Assembly: GCA_022747635.1 (NCBI GenBank)
Contig: JAKTNV010000005.1
Span: 86,287,969-86,351,968, forward strand
Direction of reading: 5' to 3'
Source: Hetaerina americana
Lineage: Eukaryota > Arthropoda > Insecta > Odonata > Calopterygidae
Length of the DNA: 64,000 bases
Of this stretch, positions 1 through 11,648 are shown piece after piece (the stretch's first letter is position 1; the number at the start of each line of letters is the position of its first letter). Both the position numbers and the translations under genes were made by a program. Under the pieces are notes generated by a model. That model saw nothing but the letters and a program-made list of their open reading frames with translations. It did not search any database and was not told where the DNA came from.

Positions 1-1365
1 CCGAAACTACGCTGCAGATTTGGGACCCAAGGAACTAGCCTTCCTTACTTTATGGGTGAAGCTACTTTTATTCCTCTACCAACTTGATAGATAGTTAGTC
101 ATCTTTATTTTGGGGTGAGATTGCAACCATGGAGTCACTTCTACCACCTAACCCCTCATCACACATTTACAATATTAAACTTACAGATAAATTACACAAA
201 TTGTACATATATAGCAATGAAATTAATACATATATCATCTTAGGACTGAAACAAAGCAACACAATGCATTAGTAGCCTAGTTAATTTATAACTATAACAC
301 AATATATACAACATGCACACATATAATACATATAAATATATATCCATACACATACCAATACATGCAAACAATACTTGTAAAACGATATTCCTGGTTATAT
401 TTACAATTGCCAACAAAAAGTATGATGCTCCTGCGAAAGAAAAAGGAAGGATCTCGAAGTCTGTTTACGGCTGTATTTTTACTGGTTGGTTTGCTGGGAA
501 ATTAGTCATTTATGAAGTGCGAGCTTGAATGATGGTGGAGAAGGTGCATTAGTTATAATGGATGATAGCTCATTCCAATGACGACATGCTGTTACTGCAA
601 ATGACTGGTTGTATGTAGTTGTTCTGTGATGAGGGATAACGAGTTCATGATTACCTCTGGTATTTAGTTTGTGTATTCTACCAAGGCTATTGAAGTCATC
701 GGTAAAATACTGAGGGGTTTTAAGATATAATTTAGTATTTTGTAAAATTTAGTACTTGGTAGATTAAGGACAGCATGTGGAGTTTCCTGCGAGGATCCAG
801 AAATAGCCTTTTAAGGTTGTTAAAATATTCTCTAATGTGATCTGTAATTTTCAAATTGTAAATGAAGTATACACATGAGTTAAAATCCCCTTTGTAGTTT
901 TACTGACGGCTCTTTTGAAAGGCCTTGATTCGCTATGTCCCCATAATCAAAGTCAGGAATTACGAGAGAAGAAACTATCTGCTTTTCTTAATGTGATGGG
1001 CATAACAAACTGATGTTTCCTAAGGAAGTGGAGGGATTGATTGACAGTTCTGCAAGTTTTAAAAACTTGTGAAGACCATGAGAAATTTCCATCCATAAGG
1101 AGGATTTGTAACAGCGTTCTCAAATGGAATGAGTGTGGCTTGAAGATACAAGTTGAGTGGTTGAAATACAGCGATGGATTTTTAGCAGTTAAGGATATCC
1201 AATCAGTATAGCTTACGATTTATTTGAATTTAGGTTAATGAAGTTTTACGTGCACCATTTGGTTATGTTATTGAAGTCTGAATTCATTTGACTTGATATC
1301 AGAAGAGCAGATAAAAATGACATTGAAGCATTGGTGCCATGGGAAATTTATATTCACACGTCTTA
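1..1365. other. AT-rich non-coding stretch, no gene recognised
   Basis: AT-rich DNA with short TA/CA-rich tracts around 300-370. No reading frame resembles a known protein and I see no splice-bounded exon or structured repeat. Confidence 0.5.
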
Positions 1366-1367
1366 TA

Positions 1368-2120
1368 CGAGGGTCATCCGGAAAGTAGTACCCGTTCGTG
1401 AAATAAAGACACAAAAGTAAATATTAACAAACATAAAAAATTTTATTTGAAAGAGGATACTTTAAACTACTTCTCAACATAATCTCCAAGCAAATTAAGG
1501 CATTTGTCATAACGTGTGACAAGTTTCTGTATTCCTGCTGCATAGTCCTTCGCCGCCAGCTCATTGAGATACGCGAGGGACCCATCTTGCACAAATTTTT
1601 GCATAATGCAGATGGTGTTTAACAATTTCATGAACAATTGTTCTAGAAACATTGGGAAAATGCTCACAGATGTCATCAATTGTGACGCGCCGATCGTTCC
1701 TCACGAATTCGTCAACTGAGCTCACCAGTTGGTCTGTAATGACAGACGGTCTCCCCGAACGCTCATCGTCGTGTGTGTTCCCCCTCCCCATGTTGAAGTT
1801 GCGACACCACCGCCGAACAGACGACTCGTCCATTACATTGTCTCCATACACCTCCTTTAATTGGCGATGAATATCACATGGGCGAACGTTTCTTGCATTG
1901 AGGAATTTAATCACTGCCCTCACTTCACAACTGGCGGCGTTCTCAATTTTTTTAAACATTGTAAACAATCACAGAAACAACACAGGCAATGCTAGCGTCA
2001 CGCAACTTGGCTCAGAGAAGGCAGACAAGCCACTGAAGCTATCTGACCTCGTCCAGCGGCTACTCGCGTCGTCAGCACTTCATGCGGCACGAACGGGTAC
2101 TACTTTCCGGATGACCCTCG
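1368..2120 (-). mobile_element. Non-autonomous mariner element, copy 1 (internal deletion)
   Basis: A 753 bp element bounded by TA on both sides (1366-1367 and 2121-2122). The terminal inverted repeats are about 33 bp and perfect, beginning CGAGGGTCATCCGGAAAG. The minus strand encodes the N-terminal helix-turn-helix part of a mariner transposase, then jumps directly to the transposase C-terminus, so the catalytic DDD domain is missing. The element can only have moved using a transposase supplied in trans. An almost identical copy lies at 49434-50183. TA duplication and TIR structure are typical of Tc1/mariner elements; the exact subfamily was not determined. Confidence 0.93.
1467..1968 (-). 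pseudogene. Truncated mariner transposase remnant (HTH region plus C-terminal tail)
   Basis: From an ATG at 1968, 135 codons are open. They include paired-domain-like HTH features: SSVRRWCRNF, then DDERSGRPS, then ICEHFPNVSRTIVHEI, ending in the usual mariner CARWVPR motif. Just after this the reading shifts to another frame that ends LVTRYDKCLNLLGDYVEK, the standard mariner C-terminus. Full-length mariner transposases are about 345 residues, so roughly half the protein is lost, including all three catalytic aspartates. The product could bind TIRs at most; expression is unknown. This is a remnant, not a host gene. Confidence 0.9.
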
Positions 2121-2122
2121 TA

Positions 2123-2885
2123 TATTTATAAATCCATGAATATCGTTACCAAGTACAATAAAAAAAGACAGGAAATCGCCCATGTTGACACCCCAAGAGA
2201 ATTGTCAGGAATAGGAGAAATTTTGTAGAAAATTTTGGCTCCATATATGCCCCTATTTTTATAATTTTTGGACTCAAGACTTCTTTGGTTCATTTTTTAA
2301 AATCTATTTGCTTTATGAAATCCTCTTTTTTTCAATATACCTCTCCAACTTGAGGTCTACGGTGAGAGATAGTAGGATATGGAGAGGTGAAAAAAAGGAG
2401 GAAGAATGTGGGGAAATAATCTCAATAGTAGCAATATCAATAATAGCAATAACTGTAATAGGTGATAAAGTAAAGGGATTGGCGATGTTTAGGATTGTTT
2501 TAGAATTCATAACAATATAAAGTAGCAACCAAAAGCTACCTACCTCTACTCATTAAAATTCTCTTCAACAAAAATATGCTCATATAAAGAAAATGATCAT
2601 TACTTACCTCTGCTGTCATGGAGAAGAGTTGCCTTTGGTATAGCCTGCAAATTAAAGACACGTTTAGCATTTCTTCAGGTTTAAATTATGGTATGCTATT
2701 TTATGACAAAAAATGGCAAATTTCCATTTTTTATATCTCTATATACACATTGGTTTAACTTCTATTATCAGTTTGGGGGGCTCACTCCTGGATTGGTGTT
2801 AGTGCACTTTTTCAGCACAAAAATTCAATTGAACTGATCAAATCGTAGCAAATCTTTTCATAAACTGGGTCCATACAATAAGTAT
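2123..2885. other. AT-rich intergenic stretch, nothing recognised
   Basis: Low-complexity AT-rich DNA with short purine runs near 2390-2410. No coding, RNA or repeat signal that I can support. Confidence 0.45.
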
Positions 2886-2889
2886 CGGG

Positions 2890-3115
2890 ACTGGTTCCAA
2901 AAATCAAAATTTATTGCAGTTATCATTACAATTACTTAATAATCTTCAAAATACACTCCTCCTGCATCATTACACTTAGTTCGGCACGTCTTCAACTGGT
3001 CAAAAGACCGCCTGAAGTCGGTTTTCCAGAATATTGTTGAGTGCCTTTGTCGTCACCGCTTGAACCGCCTCGATGGAGCCGAACCGATATCCTTTGAGCT
3101 CCTTTTGAGCTATCC
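2890..3115 (-). pseudogene. Mariner-type transposase C-terminal fossil
   Basis: Read on the minus strand from about 3110, the sequence gives KELKGYRFGSIEAVQAVTTK. After one frameshift it continues as FRRSFDQLKTC and ends NDAGGVYFEDY before a stop near 2934. This matches the usual end of mariner transposases (a short helix followed by a conserved D/N-GGxYFE-type tail). The catalytic domain and the second terminus are not visible, so this is a 5'-truncated fossil. Confidence 0.7.
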
Positions 3116-3130
3116 TTTTAGGTTATAAAA

Positions 3131-4865
3131 TTGCCGAAAAAATCTTCATCTTCCTGTACGCAGTCCAAAATTTCTTGCAAAATTTCTACCCGCAACAGTT
3201 TTGGTTCCTTGCTTAAGACTTTCAGCACTTTCCTGCAACTTCCCTTTTATTCTATTTATGGACAAAGAAGCTTGTTTGATAATAAGCATAGTGTAGATTT
3301 TTACGTAAGAGTTGGAGTGGGGGGAGGGCAGTAATAAAGGGCGAAAAAATATGACATAATATACAGAGAAGGCATAGTCAGTAATATACTATAGGTGCGG
3401 AGAAGTACCTCTAGTATATGTATTTTTAAATGCTAGAAAATGATCGTTTTATTAACAGATGGCGACCAATTTTAAGTTGCAGCGGCGGCCTCTTTCCAAA
3501 TGCATAAAATGTAGATTTCGCGGTTTAAATGTCTGACGGAAACCTCCGGCGAATTGAATTATTCGTTCAAAAATGTACCGAAGGAAAGTCCCGATTGATG
3601 CAAGACATTTTTCAGGTCAGTTTCATTTATGGGAGTGGTGAGAAAAAGGCGTGAACAGTTTAAATGCCTTGATGGTCTGGTTATCGTCTGGATCTCTTGA
3701 GACCGAGCTCTGAAATCGAGTCATACATGCATGCAAGCTTGAGATTCTCTAGAGTTAGTGGCCTCGGCGGAAATGGACGTCAAATTGATAATGATGATTC
3801 ATAGTGGCTGGACAGATGATTAACTGACGTCGTAAGATGTTAATGGATAGCGCCGGTACTGGCATTGGATCACGTATATAGAATGAGTATTTTGCAGTTC
3901 AGCCTGTATCTCAATGGGCACCGTGTGTTAGCTAGTTAGTGGGTAGAGAGCGTCCGGCTACTACAACCAAGGTCTTATAATGGAATGCGGTCGGTGCCTC
4001 TGCTCAGTTTCACCTTAGACAGGTGCAGGTTTTCGGGCATCGGAACATCGTGAGGAGCAGCAGGCGGAGTATTAAAACAGGCCCGCTTACCCTGACGCAT
4101 GAATTGAGCTCATGTCGTTGAGCTTAGATTTAGAAGAGAACTCCCCGCCGGTCCTCCACCAACGCCACTCTTTCCCTCCGACTCACTCACCAAACAGCGT
4201 CAGACTGAATACGTTGCCTCAATCCATTATCCTATCCGTACACACACAGCTTCTCTCACCCAAATCATTCGAGACTTGTTTCTTTATATTACAATCCTAG
4301 AATTCCTCTCTGGATCTTCCAATAATAATATACGCGTCATAATTCGCGAAATGCCTGCCTCATTATCTCTTAGTCCTATCGTATTAAAAAACAATTGTTT
4401 TGATAAAGTTGGCTTTCCACATTGTTATCATTGTTGGTTTGGATAAAGTCCCCTGCTGAGGATTGATCATTATGATGGCAATAATGCGACCGAAATGGCA
4501 ATATAAAATGTAGTGATTCTTCTGGACTGATAGCGTGGAACAAAACAACCTCTGAAAGTGTTCCTCGTGACCTTTCCATCAGTTTTTTTAATCGTGTTTT
4601 TGTTGCATGTTGACGAGATGCCATGCTGGAAATTTTCGCCCCAGAGCAAAGGGAAGGGACGCGTGATCCAAGACACTCCTCCCAATGTCGCTCGCATGAA
4701 GTAAGTGTCTCTCCCCCGCTTCCCGTCGAGTGATGTTTGTTCGTCATCAACGACGGGACATCGCACCCCGTTCGCGCTATCTGTGGCTATCGTCCTGTTT
4801 ATCCTGTGCCGACTCGGCTTCCATTCTCCTCCCCCCCCCTATCGGGTAGGTCGCCCTTACTCCTC
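3131..4865. other. Intergenic stretch, no gene recognised
   Basis: Mixed-composition, CpG-containing DNA. Short open frames on both strands have no recognisable domain, start context or splice structure. The stretch leads into the SINE at about 4870. Confidence 0.45.
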
Positions 4866-4870
4866 TCTCA

Positions 4871-5181
4871 GGGGGATCGAGATGGTGCGGGGGCTAACGT
4901 ACTGGCTTCCCACCCTGAGGGCGCGGGTTCAAATCCCGGCGGTGTTGAATATTTTTCAGAGGTATCTCGATCCCTACTTGAGGTGCTTTGTGGAGGGCAC
5001 TTTGAGTGAGTACGGCGTCCGTCGGATGGGACGTTAAGCTGCGGACCCCTTGGCGCCTTTCGTAAAGAGTAGGCTAATGCCGACGCCGGGTTTCTCTCCA
5101 CCCTTCATCCTTTCCTGTCCATCCCCTATGGCGCAAATGACCTTAGCTGTCGGTCGCCTCCCCTAAAAACTACTACTACTT
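4871..5181 (+). repeat. tRNA-derived SINE, family A, copy 1 (full length)
   Basis: The left end has a tRNA-like head: an A-box-like segment (ATGGTGCGGGGGCTAACG), then a B box (GGTTCAAATCC) near 4926. It continues into a body shared with three other loci here (6498-6784, 19968-20085, 20370-20646 on the minus strand). The 3' end is a short ACT trinucleotide tail. Open frames across it are incidental. Pol III promoter boxes, shared body and microsatellite tail are the standard SINE layout. Confidence 0.85.
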
Positions 5182-6497
5182 CCTCTCTCAGTCGTGGAAT
5201 TCCTCCCACTCCATTCGCTCAGCCCTCATTATCCTTTTATTCCATCATCCCTCCTCTTAACTCCCCTCCTCCTCCTGCCCTCCCATGCCCATTTAAAACA
5301 CCCCCTAGCGATGCAACAGCGTCAAAGAAACCACCGCTGAAAAACTACTGCAGTTGGTCAGTGACCGGCCTGCATCAGCGGAAACCTGGCAACAACATCG
5401 CTTGCTTGCTTTTGACCTCACTCTGCTTCTTTGACTATTTTTATTCCGCGACTATGTTTACCGCATGCGCATGGTGGCTTCCTTAACGCAAACAGGCTAC
5501 AAGGAGCTGCGTGTTCGTGGAACCCTTTATGTGATCACGCAGCTGGTGGATTCGCCTGGTTGTTCTTTGCGAGTTCGATGGGCGTCTCCACTTCTACGTA
5601 AATTCCCTTGATTCCAGCACGAGTTTCGTTTCGCGATCGAATAACTTGAGTTTGTTTTTTTTAGACATGTTTACACAACTGGCGTGGACGCCCATAAAAC
5701 GTATACGTCCGGATGCCGAGTGCAGAAATATAAGAAGTAGGACGATGTTTATCAATGTAATCTATATTTTTCCCGGGAATAAGCTCAGCATGTGGGTGTT
5801 TTTCAAGCAGGGAACATTGGAATTCCTAACATCGGCAGCCGATTGAAAAAAAATATTTTGATGGAGAAAATTTTGGAATCACTGCCTTGCTAAAAATACC
5901 TGCGCCACGGTCTAGGAATATTTTGCAAGAACTACAATCATATTCGTTATTAAGAATATAGCATAACTGGAGGTAACTACTATTTTGGTTAGTGACCAGT
6001 TTACCTTGTCCCATAATCATGCCCCCATTTCCCTTTTTCAAGTTTCATGACAACAATACGAATACCAGTTCGTTCCTTTTTCCTAATCAAGCGTAAGCGA
6101 CCTGTGATTTTCTTTTGCTGGTTATTAATGAAATATGAATGTAACTTGCTCGTTACTTGCCTCGTATTTTTTATTTTGTACGTGTGTATTAATTGATTTT
6201 TTGGAAAAGAATAGTCCTTTCAAATGTTTATACCATATCCAATACCGCGCCCTCTATCAACGAACGCATTGAGCAAGGAATAATGTTGTACCACCTTGTA
6301 AAGCAATTTTCATATGAAAATTAAATCATACATACCGGAAATTATTTTTTGAACAAATGGTCAACTCATTATAATTAAAAATGCCCTGTTTATCACCATA
6401 GATTCATTAAATGTTATCGAATACTCATTTGCCAATGTGTCGGTATACCGGCGTTTTCTGTGATTTACCTACCTATTTGGAGCAAAATATTCTTCAT
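5182..6497. other. Intergenic stretch, pyrimidine-rich start
   Basis: 5182-5300 is strongly C/T-rich; the rest is ordinary AT-rich DNA. No gene, RNA or defined repeat was recognised. Confidence 0.4.
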
Positions 6498-6784
6498 AGT
6501 AGTAGTTTCTAGAGGAGGTGACTTATAGCTGAGGTCATTTAGGCCATTGGGTATGGATGGGAAAGGAGGAAGGGTGGAGAGAAACCCTGCGTCGGCATTA
6601 GCCTACTCTTGTCAAGGGGTCAGCAGCATAACGCCCCATCCGACGGACGGCGTAGCCACTCAGTGCTCTCCACAAAGCACCTCAAGTAGGGACCGGGATA
6701 CTACTGAAAAATATCAGCCGGGATTCGAACCAGGGCCCTATGGGTAGGAAGCCAGTGCGTTAATCAACGCACCATTCCGATCAC
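6498..6784 (-). repeat. tRNA-derived SINE, family A, copy 2
   Basis: Reverse-orientation relative of the element at 4871. It starts with the trinucleotide tail AGTAGTAGT, contains the shared body (purine-rich stretch after 6550, then CATCCGACGGACGGCG), and ends in a tRNA-like head whose minus-strand B box reads GGTTCGAATCC near 6720. Several small indels show it is older than copy 4. Confidence 0.85.
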
Positions 6785-6785
6785 C

Positions 6786-9700
6786 TACATTCCACATTAT
6801 TATCTAATTTCATTATACCCTTATTTTTGTCAACATCACCCGTCCAAATGTGGGAAAGAGGTTTCGCCCCTATCAGATTCGTCGGTTGGTTTCTTGGCGC
6901 ATCCAAATCGGGCGATTTATCCAACGAGTCTGTGAGTCATTGTATGACGTTCCACGGTACTTATTCCATCCTGTTTCCCTTGGATTCGTGGCCCGTCTCG
7001 ACGGACCACACGTTCAATCACATTTTGTATTCCCACTGGGTTAGTCGTATTTTACTGCCACAAATCCCTCTCAGGTACATGATGCATGGGATAGAATCAA
7101 AATATAAAATCAATTGTTGTCGCCTTTATTACCGATAACCTCATTGAAGTAGGTGCGAAATGGATTGCATTTCCTCAAAATAGTTCGCCTGTTGGTGACA
7201 CAATCCGTCACGGCCCCGCTGAAATTTGCAGCTCATAAAAGCTCACCAGGCTCGTTCCAAGGTCCCTTAAAAGTAGTGGAACCTTGGTTTATGCGGCTGA
7301 GGATAACAGTCATGATTCGTACGCTCAGCTGCAAAACGAGTTACGCCCACTTTTCCGAAATTGAGTTAAAACCGGCTTCCTGTAGTCCGTGCCCTTCGCC
7401 ACATATGTGTGAATATAAGGAATCAACGAGTGCTACTTCCTGCGTTAAAAAAAGAAAGGGCGTGTTTGCTTCCACTCATTTTTTACGAGTTGTTATCACT
7501 TATGAAAGTGATACTTTTCACATGGAGCTGGTTTGAAAATAAAATTTCAGTCGATGAAAGAAAGATCTGAAATCCAAAAGTGGTTTCATTGCGTCCAGAA
7601 CTTAAAACTTAGCAATAATTTTCCTCATTTTGATAATAAAGTAAAAATGTAACGGGTGCCAAAACTGACCAAATCATGCAAAGATTCTTCAAGTTTCCAA
7701 CTTCAAGCTTCAAAAACCTTCAAGTTTCTCTGTCGATATCCAAAGCCAAGTCAATGGCTTTGGTTCGGCTTGGACGCAGTTAGTGGTATTCATAGTGATG
7801 TGTTGTTATTATTAATTTTCCTTCGATTGGTCTGGATTTCAGTGATTAATTTCAATCCTTCGTAATTTTAATTTAAAAATTGACGCACCTATTTAGTCAA
7901 ACGTACTTCGTCAAAGTCAAACGGAATTCCGTATATATCAAAAGATTTACTGACTCATTCAAAATGTGAATCAGAAGAGAAAAGATTCAACCGTTTGCGA
8001 CGACGAAAATGAAATCGATTTTTCCCTCGCGAGAGTAAACCTGAGTCAGCACCCGGGCGACTGGGAATATGGTGACGTATTGTTCATTGTTTATACTCGT
8101 ATGCTTCGTTAGTGACGCGGTGTTGTGCATAATTTAGACTCGTATGCCTCGTTTGGGCAAACTTTCAACCTATGGGCTTCGAAATTAAAGGAGACATCAC
8201 GGGGAAAATGATTTTTAGCGGGGTGATCAGATAAGCTGGGTGACCTGAAATCCAGAGTCCAGAAAGTAATGGTTGAATTTCATTTCATTATTTTGTCTTT
8301 GGAAGGATGCATCGTGTATTACCAGTTGTGTCTAGTTGGTGTTCTGTTATCTCCTGCCTCAGCGAAAGCGTTCGGGGAAAGGAATGATTAAATTGAACCA
8401 CGATCCTTTTGAATATAATGACTCTTTGAAATTATGGCATATTGTTTGCTCCTTGTAGCTACATAATTCCTTCCGACGAAGATATTTACCCGAATAATGG
8501 TCCTTTGCTTAAAATAGAGATTTTTTAACAAAGTTTTATGCATCTTATCTTAAATATAATTATCTATCACTGAATTACACGACTGCAGCTGCATAATGAA
8601 ATGATGGCGGCATAAAAATCAGTCATTTCCTTACAAGAAAAAAAAGGTAACAAAATGCTATCATGTGACTACTCGTCCTTGGGTGTGTTCAGGCACTTTT
8701 TGATCGCTTGTCTCAAGTCGTCTGGAAATGACGAAAAAAAGGGACGAAAGTTTCAAGAAGAACAATCTTACTAAGGGCAACGAGTAATGAATTTTTATTC
8801 GTATAATATCTACGTAAATAAATAATTTAAACAGTTTAAAATTGATTAGTTTTTAAGGATAATTTTGTATACTTGTGCTGTTGCATTTTTAGGAATTGAA
8901 ATACCTGTATTATCACAAATTTAGAATACATATGATCAGTCTAGCGCCTATACTAAACGAACCATTGGCATGAGTCAACTTCGGTTATTCCAATTTTGCG
9001 AAATCTGCCAAGAACGGAAGGCTCATTGCGATAAAAAAAACAAGGGTTGAAAAGTAAGAATAGCACAGGTAATGCAGAGAGTGGCGGTTTATTTATCCAA
9101 GATCAAATAATCAAAACCAAGCTAAAAAAGTTGCCTGACGTTCCTCCCAATGTTTTACTTATTAATTATTTCCCTCTTATTATTTTTATTATTGTGTAGG
9201 CGAATGTCATGCCGTAATCATCAAAAATCACGGTAGGTTTCGAGTTCGTGTTTGTTGGAAGCCTTTTATGTCCAAGCCAGGAAACCTCTCATTTTCTATT
9301 AGATTCGTAACCTTCTGCTCGCATGCGCCTACGCTTTTAATCATTCAGGATACATGCAATCGCAGGAACATCAAACTCAACGGAACTCCACAGGTGAGCT
9401 TGCTTTCATTGGGTCTAGGTGGTGACTCATTTCTTGCTCGCTTTTTCAGATACTTATCATGGCAGATCAAGAAAGAATACCACATTCAATTCTGGCCTCA
9501 GTTGCAATGTTACACTGGTAAATAGTATATTACTGCATATGCCTGCCATCGTAATCGTTGCAATATGGGGAAAAAATGAGGGCCTGAATGACAAATATGT
9601 GATATCTCACTTCACATAAAACCTTTTATGCCAATGACCTAAATCTTCGAGACACCTAAAAGTTAAATAAATTTTAAAACCTTTTCCTATTTATATTTAT

Positions 9701-11425
9701 GCGACTTAATTTCCGTAATCAGCGAGGAACGAGGTTTCTTCTCAGTCAAAATTGTTACCTTTTTTCACTAGTGCCATTCTCTTTGCTGATTATAAATATT
9801 CCATTGCCAGTTGGATCCAATTGTCACGGAGGAAACTACCATAATAAACAAGTTAACACGGCAGGTTTCTCGATTGTAATTAGTTAGCATTGTCGTCACC
9901 AAACGGAAGTTTACATTTCCGACATTTTCGTTGGGAATTTATAACATCGCCATCTGACGGATGACATTTGTATAGAGCCAGAATTATCAAAATCGTCGAT
10001 TAGCAGTATAAAGGAAACAAGGGGAACCAACGATCCACCCTAATTTCATCCCTTTCCACTCGACTGAACAAAATTCAAGGCTAGCGAGAGAGCGAGGCTA
10101 TTCAAAAATATTCCCCAAAGATTTGCGAAAGGTATAATTAATAGCAGACAGTTAAGATTAATTGTTTTAAAGTTATGGATAATCAATTTATCATTAGTTT
10201 CAATAAAAAGGTTGTTAGACCATCCATTGAAGGTTGAATTCTCTCAAAAATCGATGGTTCTTTCCAACTTTAATGGTCTCCGTATTTTCCCATTGATTGC
10301 TTCCCTTCTCTTTTCCTTTCAAATATATTTTGAAGAAAAAAAATCAAGTCTTAGAGTGGTGTGCTATTTGGTTCTTTATCTCGAACATTGAGTTTATTTA
10401 AAGGGCTTTAAATGGATCATTAAAAAAGGTTTTATACGCGGTCGTTAAAATATTCATACGGCATATATTCCGTTCTGCCCGATGATGGGAGCCCTATTCA
10501 TACTATATGTCGTTAATATTTGAAAATGAGAATCCTTCCGTCTCATGAATACCCTGTCTTCACCCTTGTCTTCTTTGATTGCCAATGAGGGAAATTTGAC
10601 AATGAAATATAAGTTACTATGACCAATGCCGATATGATGCGTGCCAATTTAACCTTATCGCTGGAATAATCTGTGTTGATTTCCCATTTGGAGTCTAAAA
10701 GTGGGCAGATTGGTGAAGGCGGATATGCCATGAGCCTACGACGCCTGCGTCATCGCGTCTATATTTGCGGAGAATTGGATGACGTTCAAAAGAGTAGTTG
10801 AACGCCCCATGAGGAAGAGTGAACAGGTCTTTGCATCTCTCTTAAACACATTCGCTTGCCAGACTTAGGAAAGAAAATATACTCTGAAGGAATGGATGGA
10901 AAAGAGGATACAAAGTTTTTGCGTCGGCATACTGGGGTGTGGTCATCGCGTTTCTACATTTTAGAATCATCCATCGGAAATATCCCTTTATTAAACAGTC
11001 ATGGATAAGAATGACACCATAAATGAATTAATCAAATAATTATAATAACATAAGTGAGCTTTCCAATTGCATTTGAATGATCGGAAATTTAAATTACGAA
11101 AAATATTGCGCCGTTATCCCCCCCCATGGCCAACGAACCGGATTTCGTGCCTGAACCCTACTAGAGAAGTCGTGGTGTGTGACTACGCGCGAGGGAAATC
11201 TGAGTGGACACCAACTGTAAATTAGTAACGCACATCTCCTGTAGGTTTATACTTTTAAATCATGGTTTTGATTTCTCTGAGTCAAGTGCCCTGCCCCTTC
11301 ATTGCACAGAACTTAGGCCTACTGCATTAATACATTTAATTATTCTAACTAAAGAAAAGAAGTGGAAAAATGAAATAAGATACGTAGGTTAAAGTAGGAG
11401 ATGCAGTAGGTCACGGGGAGGGTAA
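6786..11425. other. Long intergenic stretch, no gene recognised
   Basis: About 4.6 kb of AT-rich sequence. The longest open frames (7153-7536, 9268-9525) have no recognisable domain and no convincing codon bias. No TIRs, tails or tRNA boxes were found. Confidence 0.4.
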
Positions 11426-11427
11426 AT

Positions 11428-11648
11428 TTCTTTCGAATGAAGGATCTCAGTTTTTCCCGGCGTATTGTATTCAGGAAGTTCTCTCGGGTTTCCCACCGGG
11501 TCAGCGTGGTGTGCACCGACGTTTCGACGGCTAACTCTGCCATCGTCTTCAGGGTGAAGACGATGGCAGAGTTAGCCGTCGAAACGTCGGTGCACACCAC
11601 GCTGACCCGGTGGGAAACCCGAGAGAACTTCCTGAATTCTTTCGAATG
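11428..11648. mobile_element. Self-complementary (head-to-head) retroelement insertion with 12 bp target duplication
   Basis: Positions 11469-11553 and 11554-11637 are a virtually perfect inverted repeat with no spacer: about 84 bp arms meeting at CTTCAGGG/TGAAGACG. Left of the palindrome the minus-oriented unit continues about 28 bp further (to 11441). The 12 bp sequence TTCTTTCGAATG occurs at 11428-11439 and again at 11637-11648, a target-site duplication. So the insertion is one longer minus-oriented unit joined head to head to a shorter inverted copy of itself. A second, diverged insertion of the same design is at 45177-45402. Each arm carries a hammerhead-like core. Penelope-like element termini are the nearest known analogue (inference). 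Confidence 0.8.
11516..11553 (-). ncRNA. Hammerhead-ribozyme-like core in foldback insertion
   Basis: On the minus strand: CTGAAGA, one extra C, a six-pair stem (GATGGC with GCCGTC, one G-U wobble) closing a 7-base loop, then GAAACGTC. CTGANGA, GAAA and a following GTC are the invariant hammerhead elements. Stem III would have to form from the self-complementary ACGT, which is only plausible in a dimer. Stem I partners are not evident locally. The extra base before stem II is a deviation. Degenerate relic or dimer-active motif are both possible. Confidence 0.35.

Noticed and set aside
4871..5037. tRNA-like sequences with good B boxes (also 26151, 36163, 51246)
   Set aside because: They continue into shared SINE bodies with tails. 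The cloverleaf arms do not pair well, so they are not functional tRNA genes.
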